The position numbers were made by a program, and so were the translations under genes. The notes beneath the pieces were generated by a model that saw only the letters and a list, made by a program, of their open reading frames with translations, was not told where the DNA came from and ran no database searches. Shown piece after piece: positions 19,410 through 27,615 of a stretch of 64,000 nt of DNA (position 1 is the first letter of the stretch; each line of letters starts with the position of its first letter). The DNA is taken from contig UGGS01000002.1 of the NCBI GenBank assembly GCA_900450595.1, forward strand, positions 558,001 through 622,000. The letters run 5' to 3'. This stretch comes from [Flavobacterium] thermophilum. GTDB lineage: Bacteria; Bacillota; Bacilli; Bacillales; Anoxybacillaceae.

Positions 19410-20665
19410 TCGCTTGACCCCTCATCGTCATCCAAAAGCCATACGTCCACCTCATCGCCAACCGCAAACCCTCTCGTTCCGCCCGGCAGCACCATCAAGG
19501 CGTTCGCGAACGCTAGCGAGGTGACGATGTTCGACTTGTCCATGCCGACCGGCTTCACGACAAGCCGACCGTCAACCGCCTCGACCCGGCTGCGCACGAA
19601 GCGGGTGAACGGGTTCGGCTTCGGAAAATCGGCGCCGAGCGTGGCCTTCACTTTTTTCAAATACGGCTTGGGGGAAAACAAGCGCGTCCGCACGACCGGG
19701 CGGACAAACAGTTCATAGCCGACGTAGCACGCCGACGGGTTGCCCGACAAACCGAACAGCAGCTTGCCATTCCACTCCGCGACGGTCGTCACGCTTCCCG
19801 GGCGCATGGCGATTTTGTTAAACAAGACGTTCGCTCCGAGCCGCTTGTAAATGGCGGGCAAATAATCGAAATCCCCGACCGAGACGCCGCCGGTCGTAAT
19901 GAGCATGTCCACTTGATCGAGCGCCTGGCGCACAGCGTGAAAACACGCATCGAGGTCGTCGGCCAGCTGGCCGAAATAAATCGGCTCGGCGCCGCTTTTG
20001 AACACCTGCGCCTCGATCATGTAGGCGTTGCTGTTGCGGATTTTTCCCGGCACAAGCGGTTCAGAGACGTCGAGCAGTTCGCTTCCAGTCGCAAAAATGC
20101 CAATCCGCGGCTTTTTCGCCACCTTCACTTCGGCGTAGCCGAACGTCGCCAAGAGCGCCGCCACCCCGGGATTGATGCGCGTTCCTTTTTCGACAAGCGG
20201 CTGCCCTTTTTTCGCATCTTCCCCTTGAAACGAAATGTTGTCGCCAGGGCGGAACGGGCGTTTAATGGCCATATACGTTTTTCCATCCCGCTCGTACTGT
20301 TTGGCGAGCTCCAACATGACGACCGCATCGCATCCTTGGGGAATTTGCGCCCCGGTCATCAAGCGCACCGCTTGAAACGGGCCGACGGGCTGCTTCGCCA
20401 CTTGCCCGGCGCCGATCGTTTCAATGACTTCAAACTCGACCGGATGGTCAAGTCCCGCTCCTTCCGAGTCGGCGGCGCGAATGGCAAATCCGTCATACGG
20501 CGAGCGGTCAAACGGCGGCACGTCATGGTCAGCACGCAAATCTTCGGCCAAATAGCGGCCATACGACTGGCGAAGCGGCACTGTTTCCTCTTCTCCCACT
20601 CCGGCATAACGCATCACCCGATCGATCGCTTCCGATACAGGAATCGGGGTTCGTCTTTCGACCAT
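19406..20665 (-). CDS. moeA: Molybdopterin molybdenumtransferase MoeA
   Basis: 419 residues, the normal MoeA length. Recognisable parts are P-P-F-D-R-S-P-Y-D-G-F-A (about 54-65), the M-T-G-A-Q-I-P-Q-G-C-D-A-V motif (about 105-117), the T-T-G-G-V-S-V-G-D-F-D segment (about 260-270) and the L-S-G-N-P-S-A-C segment (about 309-316). MoeA inserts molybdate into adenylylated molybdopterin. The start has a gaaaggagagag ribosome site. It lies 49 bases after a soluble chemoreceptor gene and heads the Moco genes mobB-moaE-moaD. Confidence 0.94.
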   Translation of the reverse strand: MVERRTPIPVSEAIDRVMRYAGVGEEETVPLRQSYGRYLAEDLRADHDVPPFDRSPYDGFAIRAADSEGAGLDHPVEFEVIETIGAGQVAKQPVGPFQAVRLMTGAQIPQGCDAVVMLELAKQYERDGKTYMAIKRPFRPGDNISFQGEDAKKGQPLVEKGTRINPGVAALLATFGYAEVKVAKKPRIGIFATGSELLDVSEPLVPGKIRNSNAYMIEAQVFKSGAEPIYFGQLADDLDACFHAVRQALDQVDMLITTGGVSVGDFDYLPAIYKRLGANVLFNKIAMRPGSVTTVAEWNGKLLFGLSGNPSACYVGYELFVRPVVRTRLFSPKPYLKKVKATLGADFPKPNPFTRFVRSRVEAVDGRLVVKPVGMDKSNIVTSLAFANALMVLPGGTRGFAVGDEVDVWLLDDDEGSSE

Positions 20666-20714
20666 CTCTCTCTCTCCTTTCGATCATACGGCTGGCGGCA
20701 ACCATATCGTTCTT

Positions 20715-21671
20715 TCAACGTTGTTGCCATTGTTGCAGCTGTTTTATGCCTTCTGCCAACTTTTCATCAACGACGCTCGCATCGGCAATATGCCGCAAAA
20801 TCATCTCCCGCGTTTCGCCAAACAAAGCGGCGGACTGTTCGAGCTCTTTCCTCACTTTATCCGCATAGCGGTATTGTTCCTGAATATAGTTTAGCACGTC
20901 TTGGGCTCGATTTTCGACTTGATCGATCAGCTCCATCATCGCCGACCATTTGCGAGCTGTATGGATGCTCATTTGGACAACCGTTTCGATCAAAGATGAA
21001 ATGGCTTCCGTTTGCTCTAGCGACCGCTCGATTTCCTGCTGCACGGCATCGGTTAGCTGGTGAATCGTTTCCGTGCTGTCCGCCGTATGCTCAGCCAATT
21101 TCCTCACTTCAGCGGCGACGACGGAAAACCCTTTGCCATGCTCCCCGGCGCGAGCGGCTTCGATCGAGGCGTTTAACGCGATCAAATTCGTCTGGCCAGC
21201 GATTTCTTTGATCACTTTCACAATTTGTTCAATTTCTTGCGAGCGGCCGCGCAACCGATGCATCGCGGCCGATGTCGTTTCCATCTCACTGCCGAGCCGC
21301 CCCATCGCCTGCTCCATTTCTTCCGACATGCGGATACCTTCTTTTGCGGCTGCGACCATCTGGCCCGCTGTCTCCGCCAACGCGTTCCCTTGTTCGCACA
21401 GACGGTCGGAAATCGCATATGATGACTTGCTGAGCGTACTGACATTATCGACTTTTTCTTTCGTTCGATCAACGAGTTGGCCTAATACATGGTGTTGCCC
21501 GTTGACCACTTCATGCTGGTGAACGATGTCCTGCAACTCCCCAAGCAAACCGGCCACCGTCTCATGAATGGCTTCCTTTTGTCTCGTGAGCTCGTCTTTC
21601 ATCTCAGCGAGTTGCCGCTCCAGTTCTGTTTTTTCCTCCTTCCACTGCCTTCCCTTCACCAACGCCCACAT
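20715..21671 (-). CDS. Soluble methyl-accepting chemotaxis-like protein
   Basis: 318 residues, no membrane segment and no HAMP. About 60 residues of N-terminal coiled coil precede a signalling domain with the tip motif [15 protein letters not shown] (about 177-191). It resembles short cytoplasmic receptors such as B. subtilis YfmS. It stands first in a run with moeA-mobB-moaE-moaD-ywiC, and an Fnr-type box lies upstream at 21834-21849. That suggests a receptor made with the anaerobic respiratory apparatus, perhaps for taxis to electron acceptors; this is inference. Confidence 0.85.
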   Translation of the reverse strand: MWALVKGRQWKEEKTELERQLAEMKDELTRQKEAIHETVAGLLGELQDIVHQHEVVNGQHHVLGQLVDRTKEKVDNVSTLSKSSYAISDRLCEQGNALAETAGQMVAAAKEGIRMSEEMEQAMGRLGSEMETTSAAMHRLRGRSQEIEQIVKVIKEIAGQTNLIALNASIEAARAGEHGKGFSVVAAEVRKLAEHTADSTETIHQLTDAVQQEIERSLEQTEAISSLIETVVQMSIHTARKWSAMMELIDQVENRAQDVLNYIQEQYRYADKVRKELEQSAALFGETREMILRHIADASVVDEKLAEGIKQLQQWQQR

Positions 21672-21759
21672 ATCCGTCTCCCCTTTTCCTTCTCTTGATT
21701 GGCTTCTGTTGTCAACACGTTGTATGTTATCCGCTGAACATGTCCGTTCTCAGTCATGA

Positions 21760-21806
21760 AAGCAGACACCGCCTCCGCAAAGAGTCAGCAGAAGTCTGCT
21801 TTTTTA
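21760..21806 (+). terminator. Terminator-like hairpin without an upstream + strand gene
   Basis: aaagcagac (about 21760-21768) pairs with gtctgcttt followed by a T-run (21795-21806). On the + strand this looks like an intrinsic terminator, but no + strand gene ends here. On the - strand it sits at the predicted 5' end of the transcript into the chemoreceptor gene. It may stop antisense read-through, or end a short RNA. Confidence 0.45.
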
Positions 21807-21833
21807 TTGTACGATAAAGAGGAAAAGTACTGT

Positions 21834-21849
21834 TGTGACGTTTATCACA
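21834..21849. promoter_or_regulatory. Fnr box (perfect TGTGA-N6-TCACA), distal to ric
   Basis: TGTGACGTTTATCACA matches the CRP/FNR consensus exactly. It is 44 bp from a second perfect box. For the - strand a TACAAT at 21811-21806 lies 30.5 bp from its centre, one base off the geometry seen elsewhere in the region, so it may drive the chemoreceptor-moeA operon. For ric it would lie at about -85.5. Confidence 0.75.
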
Positions 21850-21877
21850 TGCATCGATGTCTACTTTTTTTTACGTA

Positions 21878-21920
21878 TGTGAGATCCGTCACAACACCTT
21901 CGCGAAAAACACGGTATGCT
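21878..21920 (+). promoter_or_regulatory. Fnr-dependent promoter of ric/scdA
   Basis: Perfect box TGTGAGATCCGTCACA (21878-21893) with a -10 hexamer TATGCT at 21915-21920. Box centre to first -10 base is 29.5 bp, i.e. about -41.5 from the predicted start (class II). There is no good -35, as expected for an activated promoter. The ric ATG follows at 21957 behind aatggaggga. Confidence 0.85.
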
Positions 21921-21956
21921 GAATCTGTAGCGATTGGATCAATGGAGGGATGATGA

Positions 21957-22664
21957 ATGGAACAGCGGTTTACTGAACAATCATTGATTGGCGATATTGT
22001 CACTCAATTTCCGAAAGCGGCTGATTTGTTTAAAGCGCGGCGCATCGATTTTTGCTGCGGCGGACAGCGTCCGTTAAAAGAAGCGATCGAAGAGCTCGGA
22101 CTTGATGGCGAAGCGCTTCTTCGCGAGCTGAACACCCTTTACGCGGAAGCGCAAAACAAACCGGCCGGAAACTGGGGCGAAGCGCCGCTAGCCGACTTGG
22201 TCGATCATATCATCAACACGCACCACCGCTATTTGAACGAGGAACTGCCGCAGCTCAGCCCGTATGTCACGAAAGTATTGCGCGTGCACGGCATGCACCA
22301 TCCGCATCTTTCCCGCGTGCATAAACTGTTTCATGAGTTAAAAACAGAACTCGAGCAGCATCTCATTAAAGAGGAAACGGGAGCGTTCCCGCTCATTTTG
22401 CAATTTGCCGACAACCCATCGCCGGAGAACCGGGAGGCGGTCGAGCGAGCCGTCCGCGAACTGGTCAATGAACATGACGCAGCCGGCGATTTGATGAAAG
22501 AAATTCGTGAAATCACAAACGACTTCACCCCGCCAGAAGACGCGTGCGGCACGTATCGCCTCGTCTACAACCGGCTGGCCGCGCTTGAAGACGATTTGTT
22601 TACCCACATCCATTTGGAAAACAACATCCTCTTCCCGCGCGTGTTGGCGGCGGTGAAGGCATAA
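21957..22664 (+). CDS. ric: Iron-sulfur cluster repair di-iron protein (RIC/ScdA/YtfE family)
   Basis: 235 residues. The N-terminal domain carries the C-C-G-G motif (I-D-F-C-C-G-G-Q, about 29-36) and the rest is a hemerythrin-like four-helix bundle with the expected histidines (H-I-I-N-T-H-H, H-G-M-H-H, N-E-H-D, H-I-H-L-E-N) that hold a di-iron site. RIC proteins repair Fe-S clusters damaged by NO and oxidants. Control by a class II Fnr promoter and closeness to narK, NO reductase and fnr fit a role in nitrosative stress during anaerobic growth. Called by family; known as scdA in Staphylococcus. Confidence 0.92.
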   Translation: MEQRFTEQSLIGDIVTQFPKAADLFKARRIDFCCGGQRPLKEAIEELGLDGEALLRELNTLYAEAQNKPAGNWGEAPLADLVDHIINTHHRYLNEELPQLSPYVTKVLRVHGMHHPHLSRVHKLFHELKTELEQHLIKEETGAFPLILQFADNPSPENREAVERAVRELVNEHDAAGDLMKEIREITNDFTPPEDACGTYRLVYNRLAALEDDLFTHIHLENNILFPRVLAAVKA

Positions 22665-22728
22665 GCAAGCAAACCCTTCCCCCATTTCTAAGGTAAAGGC
22701 AGGCGCATTGAACGATAACGATAAAGAA

Positions 22729-22762
22729 CAGGGCCGCTCTTCGCTGGAAAGAGCGGCCCTGC
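22729..22762. terminator. Bidirectional terminator between ric and moaA
   Basis: gggccgctctt and aagagcggccc pair in an 11-bp stem, with runs useful for both directions. It separates the convergent ric and moaA genes. Confidence 0.8.
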
Positions 22763-22769
22763 TTCTTTG

Positions 22770-23795
22770 TTACCCACCGATATACGACATTTCAATTTTC
22801 GTCCGTTGTTTCGCCGTTTCTTCCGTCCGTTCTTCTGAATAGCGATCTGTCCGCTGGTTCCAAACCGCGGTGATCAACGACTTCAGTTCCTCTTTCGTCG
22901 CCCCAGCTCTCAGATTGTCTTTCAACGATACGCCCTTCGAGGCAAACAAACACGTATACAGCTTCCCGTCCGCAGAAATGCGCGCCCGCGTGCAGCTACG
23001 GCAAAACGTTTCTGTCACTGAGGCGATAAAGCCGACTTCCACCTCCGTGCCGACGTAGCGATAGCGGCTCGCCACTTCGCCGAAGTACGCTTTTTCAACC
23101 GGTTCGAGCGGATGCATGGCGTTGATTTGTTCATACATCTCTTTTTTCGTCACAACATGGGAGTAATCCCAGCCGTTCGTTGTACCGACGTCCATAAATT
23201 CAATGAGGCGGAGCGGAATGCCTTGTTCTTTGAAATAGGCCGCCATCGGCACGATTTGCGAGTCGTTCCACCCTTTTTTGACGACCATGTTCACCTTGAC
23301 GCCGAGCCCTGCCGCCCGGGCGGCTTCGATGCCTTTTAACACCGGGGCGACGCCGACGCCGATGCCGTTCATTTTGCGGAAAATGTCATCATCCAACGCA
23401 TCCAAGCTGACGTTGACGCGCTTTAGCCCGGCTGCTTTCAGCCGCTGCGCCCATTTCACTAAATGGACGCCGTTGGTCGTCAAGCCGATATCGCGCAGGC
23501 TGGGAATCGCAGACAACCGCGCAATGAGCGCGTCTAGATCGCGCCTTAAGAGCGGTTCGCCGCCCGTCAAGCGGATTTTTTCGACGCCAAGCTCGACAAA
23601 GCATTCCGAAAGAAGCGCCATTTCCTCGACCGTCAACAGCTCGCCTTCCGCCAAAAAGCGAAAATTCGGCCCGAACACTTCGGCCGGCATGCAATAGACG
23701 CAGCGAAAATTGCATTGGTCGATCACTGATAACCGCAAGTCGCGAAGCGGGCGGGACAGGCGGTCCATGACGTTCGTTCGGTTGCGCTCGCTCAT
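22770..23795 (-). CDS. moaA: GTP 3',8-cyclase MoaA
   Basis: 341 residues from the ATG at 23795, preceded by aaaggaggg. A radical SAM enzyme with the C-x3-C-x2-C cluster motif CNFRCVYC (Cys 28, 32, 35) and the second cluster cysteines near the C-terminus in F-C-R-S-C-T-R-A-R and L-Y-T-C. It ends in G-G, typical of MoaA. It makes 3',8-cyclo-GTP, the first Moco intermediate, with MoaC, which is not in the window. It follows modB on the same strand with 54 bases between, so both probably use the Fnr promoter upstream of modB. Confidence 0.95.
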   Translation of the reverse strand: MSERNRTNVMDRLSRPLRDLRLSVIDQCNFRCVYCMPAEVFGPNFRFLAEGELLTVEEMALLSECFVELGVEKIRLTGGEPLLRRDLDALIARLSAIPSLRDIGLTTNGVHLVKWAQRLKAAGLKRVNVSLDALDDDIFRKMNGIGVGVAPVLKGIEAARAAGLGVKVNMVVKKGWNDSQIVPMAAYFKEQGIPLRLIEFMDVGTTNGWDYSHVVTKKEMYEQINAMHPLEPVEKAYFGEVASRYRYVGTEVEVGFIASVTETFCRSCTRARISADGKLYTCLFASKGVSLKDNLRAGATKEELKSLITAVWNQRTDRYSEERTEETAKQRTKIEMSYIGG

Positions 23796-23849
23796 CGCGC
23801 TCCCTCCTTTCTGTTTCGTTCGCCTCATGATGTTGCCAGGCGGCTTTGT

Positions 23850-24512
23850 TTATTCTCGTAAACGACCGAGTTTCGTCGCAAAGACCAATAAACTGAATGA
23901 CAATCCGATCGTGACCGCCACCCATGCCCACGCTAACTCCATTCGCCCCGATTCCATGGCCATATAGACGGCGGTCGGGATCGTTTGCGTTTTTCCTGGA
24001 ATATTGCCGGCAAACATGAGTGTTGCGCCAAACTCCCCGAGGCTGCGGGCAAACGACAGCACCGCTCCAGATAATAGTGCGTGTCTGGCAAGCGGCAGCG
24101 AAATATGCCAAAAGACTTGGCGCTCATTCGCCCCATCGATGCGCGCCGCTCCTTCAATGGTTGGATCGACCGCTTCGAGCCCGGTTTTGGCCGCCTGATA
24201 CATGAGCGGGAATGACACGACCACGGCGGCCATCACCGCGGCACCGGGCGTAAACAGTACGGTCGTATGAAACGACGCCTCGATCCACTGGCCGATGGGG
24301 CTATGTCGGCCAAACAAGACGACGAGCAAAAAACCGACGACCGACGGCGGCAACACGAGCGGCAACATAAACACCGTCTCTACCACCGTCTTGCCGCGAA
24401 ACCGGCGGCGCGCCATCCGCTTCGCCGCCGCTGTCCCTAAGACCGCGACAATCAAGCCGGCGAGGAGCGATACTTTGATCGATAACCAAACCGGTGACCA
24501 AAACGATGTCAT
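23850..24512 (-). CDS. modB: Molybdate ABC transporter permease ModB
   Basis: 220 residues, five to six membrane helices, with the EAA-type loop D-P-T-I-E-G-A-A-R-I-D-G-A (about 114-126) that contacts the ATPase and the A-R-S-L-G-E-F-G-A-T-L-M-F-A-G-N signature of the ModB/CysTW group (about 154-169). It belongs to molybdate uptake, supported by moaA directly downstream. The partner binding protein ModA and ATPase ModC are not here. A ribosome site is weak. Fnr control is predicted from the upstream box. Confidence 0.88.
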   Translation of the reverse strand: MTSFWSPVWLSIKVSLLAGLIVAVLGTAAAKRMARRRFRGKTVVETVFMLPLVLPPSVVGFLLVVLFGRHSPIGQWIEASFHTTVLFTPGAAVMAAVVVSFPLMYQAAKTGLEAVDPTIEGAARIDGANERQVFWHISLPLARHALLSGAVLSFARSLGEFGATLMFAGNIPGKTQTIPTAVYMAMESGRMELAWAWVAVTIGLSFSLLVFATKLGRLRE

Positions 24513-24544
24513 AGGTCAGCCTCTCTTTGTTCCATCTCCATCCT

Positions 24545-24587
24545 ACTATACGAAAACGAGCAGGCAAACGCTGTGACACTGCTCACA
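24545..24587 (-). promoter_or_regulatory. Fnr-dependent promoter of modB-moaA
   Basis: Perfect box TGTGACACTGCTCACA (24572-24587) and -10 TATAGT (24550 to 24545, - strand), with box centre 29.5 bp from the first -10 base. It lies 33 bases upstream of the modB start and shares the intergenic region with the fnr promoter. Confidence 0.82.
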
Positions 24588-24630
24588 TTGATTGTATCAT
24601 ATGGGAGGGGAAATCCGGGTTAGAAAAATT

Positions 24631-24705
24631 TGTGACAACCTGCACAAAAAAAGTGACAAACGGTGATTTTTTTCACTCTGTCCTTACTGTGATGTTTTTT
24701 ACAAT
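24631..24705 (+). promoter_or_regulatory. fnr promoter with three Fnr-like boxes
   Basis: TGTGACAACCTGCACA (24631-24646, one mismatch), GGTGATTTTTTTCACT (24662-24677, core GTGA-N6-TCAC complete) and TGTGATGTTTTTTACA (24688-24703, one mismatch). TACAAT at 24700-24705 is a -10 candidate 30.5 bp from the centre of the middle box. The third box would then cover the -10 and could repress. This suggests autoregulation of fnr with a positive and a negative site. Confidence 0.6.
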
Positions 24706-24736
24706 AGAAGCAGCCGAACAAATGGAGGTGTCAATC

Positions 24737-25447
24737 ATGGAACGGCAAAGCCAACTAGTGGAGAAACGCGATTTTTCCCTCTTGCGCTCGTGGCTGCAAT
24801 CGTCGAAAAAAGTGATTCCGCTTCGCAAACATTCGTTTTTGTTTCAAGAAGGGATGCCGGCCAATGAGCTGTATTTGATTCTTTCCGGTAAAGTGCAAGT
24901 AAGCAAAATTGGCCCGGACGGAAAAGAAATGTGTTTCCGCATTTGTGGAAGCGGGGAAATTGTCGGCGAGCTGACGCTGTTTACGAACGACCCGCGCTAT
25001 TTATTGACCGCCAAAGTGATTGAACCGGGCGAGGCAGCGGTGATGAATAAAAACGAACTCGAAGAGCAGTTGCTGATCAATCCCACCCTTACCCTTGAAT
25101 ATATGCGCTGGATGAGCAAGCATGCCCGGCGGACGCAGACGAAGTTTCGCGACTTGATGATGAACGGCAAAAAAGGGGCGCTCTATTCGACGCTCATTCG
25201 CCTATGCAACAGCTATGGCGTCCCGCTTGAAGATGGGAGTATTTTCATTGATGTGACGTTAAAAAACCAAGACTTAGCCAACTTTTGCGGCACGACACGC
25301 GAGAGCGTCAATCGGATGCTCAACGCCTTAAAACAGGAAGGGATTATCTCGATGAAGCGGGGGAAAATTACGGTTCATGATTTAAACTATTTGAAAGCGG
25401 AAATCCAATGTGAAGATTGCCCGGCGGATATTTGCTGCATTGAGTGA
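24737..25447 (+). CDS. fnr: Anaerobic regulator Fnr (Bacillus type)
   Basis: 236 residues from the ATG at 24737 behind aatggaggtg. An N-terminal cyclic-nucleotide-binding fold (about 20-130), a long dimer helix and a winged helix-turn-helix with recognition helix T-T-R-E-S-V-N-R-M-L (about 191-200) are seen. The C-terminus carries Cys 225, 228, 233 and 234 (C-x2-C-x4-C-C), the position of the [4Fe-4S] ligands in B. subtilis Fnr and unlike E. coli FNR. It should activate class II promoters with TGTGA-N6-TCACA boxes, of which many surround it. Divergent from modB. Confidence 0.93.
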   Translation: MERQSQLVEKRDFSLLRSWLQSSKKVIPLRKHSFLFQEGMPANELYLILSGKVQVSKIGPDGKEMCFRICGSGEIVGELTLFTNDPRYLLTAKVIEPGEAAVMNKNELEEQLLINPTLTLEYMRWMSKHARRTQTKFRDLMMNGKKGALYSTLIRLCNSYGVPLEDGSIFIDVTLKNQDLANFCGTTRESVNRMLNALKQEGIISMKRGKITVHDLNYLKAEIQCEDCPADICCIE

Positions 25448-25498
25448 GCAAAACGCCAAGGACAACAAAACGGATCGAGCCGTCTCAGGACACTGATG

Positions 25499-25552
25499 AA
25501 AAAAGCGCCCGGCCGGCCGTTGTTCGCGGCCTGCCGGACGCTCTTTTTTTCT
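25499..25552 (+). terminator. Terminator of fnr
   Basis: A long GC-rich stem, built from gcgcccggc and gccggacgc around an inner pairing, is preceded by A and followed by seven T. It lies in the region where nirK coding sequence was lost. Confidence 0.75.
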
Positions 25553-25602
25553 TGTCGGTTGTGATGCGAATCACTTCTGTTTCTTTTCACCGCCGTATAA
25601 TG

Positions 25603-25872
25603 CGTTTTCCCTTTGTCAATTTCAATGTCGGTGATTTGCGCCGTCATTTCAACGCGGACGTCATGCGGTCCGATCCGCTCCATTTTCAACGGCACCGGTG
25701 CTTGGTTCAATCCTTTATGCGCCGCTAACATGTTCGTAGCAGACTGTTGCGTAGTTGCCGCTGTTCCGTTTTTATTTTCCGCCTTTGCCTCTCCTCCTCC
25801 CCCGTTGCTGCATGCGGCCAGAAGCGATGCAACCAACGCAACTGACAACAACGTAGACACATTTCGTTTCAC
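25603..25872 (-). pseudogene. nirK: Copper nitrite reductase NirK, N-terminal remnant (lipoprotein signal plus about 60 residues)
   Basis: From a GTG at 25872 behind gaagggggag the frame gives a lipoprotein signal (hydrophobic core, L-A-A-C at about 18-21), a low-complexity linker and the segment PVPLKMERIGPHDVRVEMTA then Q-I-T-D-I-E-I-D-K-G-K. That matches the start of the mature Geobacillus NirK as I remember it. Right after it the match stops and the frame runs into unrelated sequence and the fnr terminator, so all copper sites and some 250 residues are gone. The Fnr promoter upstream is still in place. Confidence 0.8.
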
Positions 25873-25910
25873 TGTTTTCTCCCCCTTCAGTTGATTTGAT
25901 TTACACCTTC

Positions 25911-25953
25911 AGCGTACGCCATTTCGGCTTCCCCTCTAGTGATTTGTATCACC
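25911..25953 (-). promoter_or_regulatory. Fnr-type promoter of the nirK remnant
   Basis: AGTGATTTGTATCACC (25938-25953) has the complete GTGA-N6-TCAC core. TACGCT (25916 to 25911, - strand) is placed 29.5 bp from its centre, the same geometry as the live promoters. It now drives only a truncated gene. Confidence 0.7.
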
Positions 25954-26118
25954 AAGGAACACGCATATTTGAAGGGTTTGTGAAACGTTGAACAATATGT
26001 TTATCGCTACTGTAAAAACGATAAAGAGCGTGCCCACGTTGGCTAACGGAAAACGGGCATTTCGTTTTCCGAATCGTCATCAGTCCCCCCTTCAGTCCAT
26101 CATGCCTAGTGAACAATA

Positions 26119-26155
26119 AAAAGAGGCCAAAAGCGGATACTTTTGACCTCTTTCG
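26119..26155 (-). terminator. Terminator of narK
   Basis: aaagaggccaaaag pairs with cttttgacctcttt (one bulge or mismatch), with flanking A/T runs, just after the narK stop. The gap 25954-26118 holds no gene. Confidence 0.75.
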
Positions 26156-26159
26156 ATGG

Positions 26160-27335
26160 TTACGATGCGTACCGTTTCGCCGATTCGCCGGCTTTTTTGC
26201 CGAAGACGATTCGATTCAATAAGAAGCAGATCAAGGTAAACAGGCTGAGAAGCATAAACCCGAGCACGTAAGAACCAGTCACATCTTTGATGATGCCCAT
26301 TAAAATCGGCGGGAAAAAGCCGCCCAGTCCGCCCCAGGCGCCGACAAGGCCGGTGACGGCGCCCGTTTCGGCTGGGAACAGCTGCGGCACGAGTTTGAAC
26401 ACCGCACCGTTGCCCAGCCCAGACATCACGGCCACAAACAAACAAGCCGCTGTCATCACCCAAATGTTTTCCATTCCAAATACGATCGTCAAGGCGCCGA
26501 TTGTCATTCCAGCGTAGACGAACGTCAACACCCGTTCAGCTCCGATTTTATCGCCAAGATAGCCGCCGACTGGCCGCGCAAGCGTAGCGAGTACAGTAAA
26601 CCCAGCCGCGCGCATCCCAGCATCCACTGGCGTCAACCCATACAAGTCAACAAGGAGCGACGGCAAGTAAATGCCAAAGGCGACAAATGCTCCGAATGTG
26701 ACGAAGTAAAACAGCGACAACGTCCACGTATGTTTGTATTTCAACACCGACAGCGATTCGCGCATCGTTTTTTGTTGTTTTGGCTTCGGCATATCCGGTG
26801 TGAAAAACCAAACGAGAATAAGCATGACGACAACGGGGATGATCATTCCCCAAAACGCCCACGAAACGCCGAAAGCGGCAGCGATCGATGGAACCGAAAA
26901 ACTGGCGACCGCTGTGCCGAAGTTGCCCATCGCGTTAATCCCGAGCGCTGTTCCTTGCTTTTCCGGCGGAGTCAAGCGCGACACGAACGTTACCGAGATC
27001 GCGAACGACGTCCCGGCCATACCGATGAAAAACGCCCAAAACAGAAGCATCGCATACGAATCCGCAAACCCTGCGCCGATGAGCGGAACGATTAAAAACA
27101 GGAGCAGCAGCGAAAACAGCCTTCGTCCGCCGATCCGGTCCGTCCAAATGCCAAGCGGCAAACGCATGATCGAGCCGAGCAGCACCGGAATGGCGACTAA
27201 AATGCTTTTTTGCGTCGATGTCAGCCCGTACATTTCTTGAAACGTGCTCGCCAGCGGCGAAAAGACGGCCCAAACCGCGAATGAAAACGTCATGGCCAAT
27301 GTTGTGATCGGCAGCAGCGCCTTTTGTTTATTCAT
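26160..27335 (-). CDS. narK: Nitrate/nitrite transporter NarK (MFS)
   Basis: 391 residues from the ATG at 27335 with tgggagggg in front; 12 membrane helices. The nitrate-porter features are seen: R-L-P-L-G-I-W-T-D-R-I-G-G-R-R (about 58-72) with the key Arg, and a glycine-rich A-N-A/G-M-G-N-F-G-T-A segment around 130-140, and G-L-V-G-A-W-G-G-L-G-G-F-F-P-P in the second half (about 327-341). It moves nitrate in and/or nitrite out. It sits behind a class II Fnr promoter. No narGHJI is in this window, so nitrate reductase must be elsewhere if present. Confidence 0.93.
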   Translation of the reverse strand: MNKQKALLPITTLAMTFSFAVWAVFSPLASTFQEMYGLTSTQKSILVAIPVLLGSIMRLPLGIWTDRIGGRRLFSLLLLFLIVPLIGAGFADSYAMLLFWAFFIGMAGTSFAISVTFVSRLTPPEKQGTALGINAMGNFGTAVASFSVPSIAAAFGVSWAFWGMIIPVVVMLILVWFFTPDMPKPKQQKTMRESLSVLKYKHTWTLSLFYFVTFGAFVAFGIYLPSLLVDLYGLTPVDAGMRAAGFTVLATLARPVGGYLGDKIGAERVLTFVYAGMTIGALTIVFGMENIWVMTAACLFVAVMSGLGNGAVFKLVPQLFPAETGAVTGLVGAWGGLGGFFPPILMGIIKDVTGSYVLGFMLLSLFTLICFLLNRIVFGKKAGESAKRYAS

Positions 27336-27384
27336 GAAAAGCCCCTCCCAAACTTTCAAAATTTGTGACGTTGTTTGTACTTCC

Positions 27385-27427
27385 ATCATACGCAGGAGAA
27401 GGAAACGGATTTGTGAGGTTGATCACA
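27385..27427 (-). promoter_or_regulatory. Fnr-dependent promoter of narK
   Basis: Perfect box TGTGAGGTTGATCACA (27412-27427) and -10 TATGAT (27390 to 27385, - strand), centre-to-hexamer distance 29.5 bp. The start codon follows about 43 bases after the predicted transcription start. Confidence 0.87.
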
Positions 27428-27480
27428 TTCTTGCCTGTTGTCACCATTTTGCCACAAGCGTTGTCACGGTTTTGTCACAT

Positions 27481-27520
27481 CCAAAAAAAAGAAAAAGCCC
27501 GTCCCCAAAAGGAACGGACA
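27481..27520 (-). terminator. Terminator of the ABC/NEW3 operon
   Basis: On the - strand gtccgttcc-tttt-ggggacgggc is followed by tttttctttttttt. It lies about 100 bases after the permease stop (27616) and just upstream of the narK promoter region. Confidence 0.7.
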
Positions 27521-27615
27521 CGATTTGGCAGAACGTTTTTCACATACGAACGATAAGAAACGCTGTTGGGCGCACACATCTCTTCCGCCCCGTCTACGGC
27601 AAACAACTTGTTTTC

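Noticed and set aside
19913-21211. 432-codon + frame across moeA and the chemoreceptor gene
   Set aside because: Spans two good opposite genes and the gap between them; high-GC shadow rich in Arg and Pro.
21672-21830. Sigma-D type chemotaxis promoter before the soluble chemoreceptor
   Set aside because: No convincing TAAA-N15-GCCGATAT match; the Fnr-type box with TACAAT fits better.
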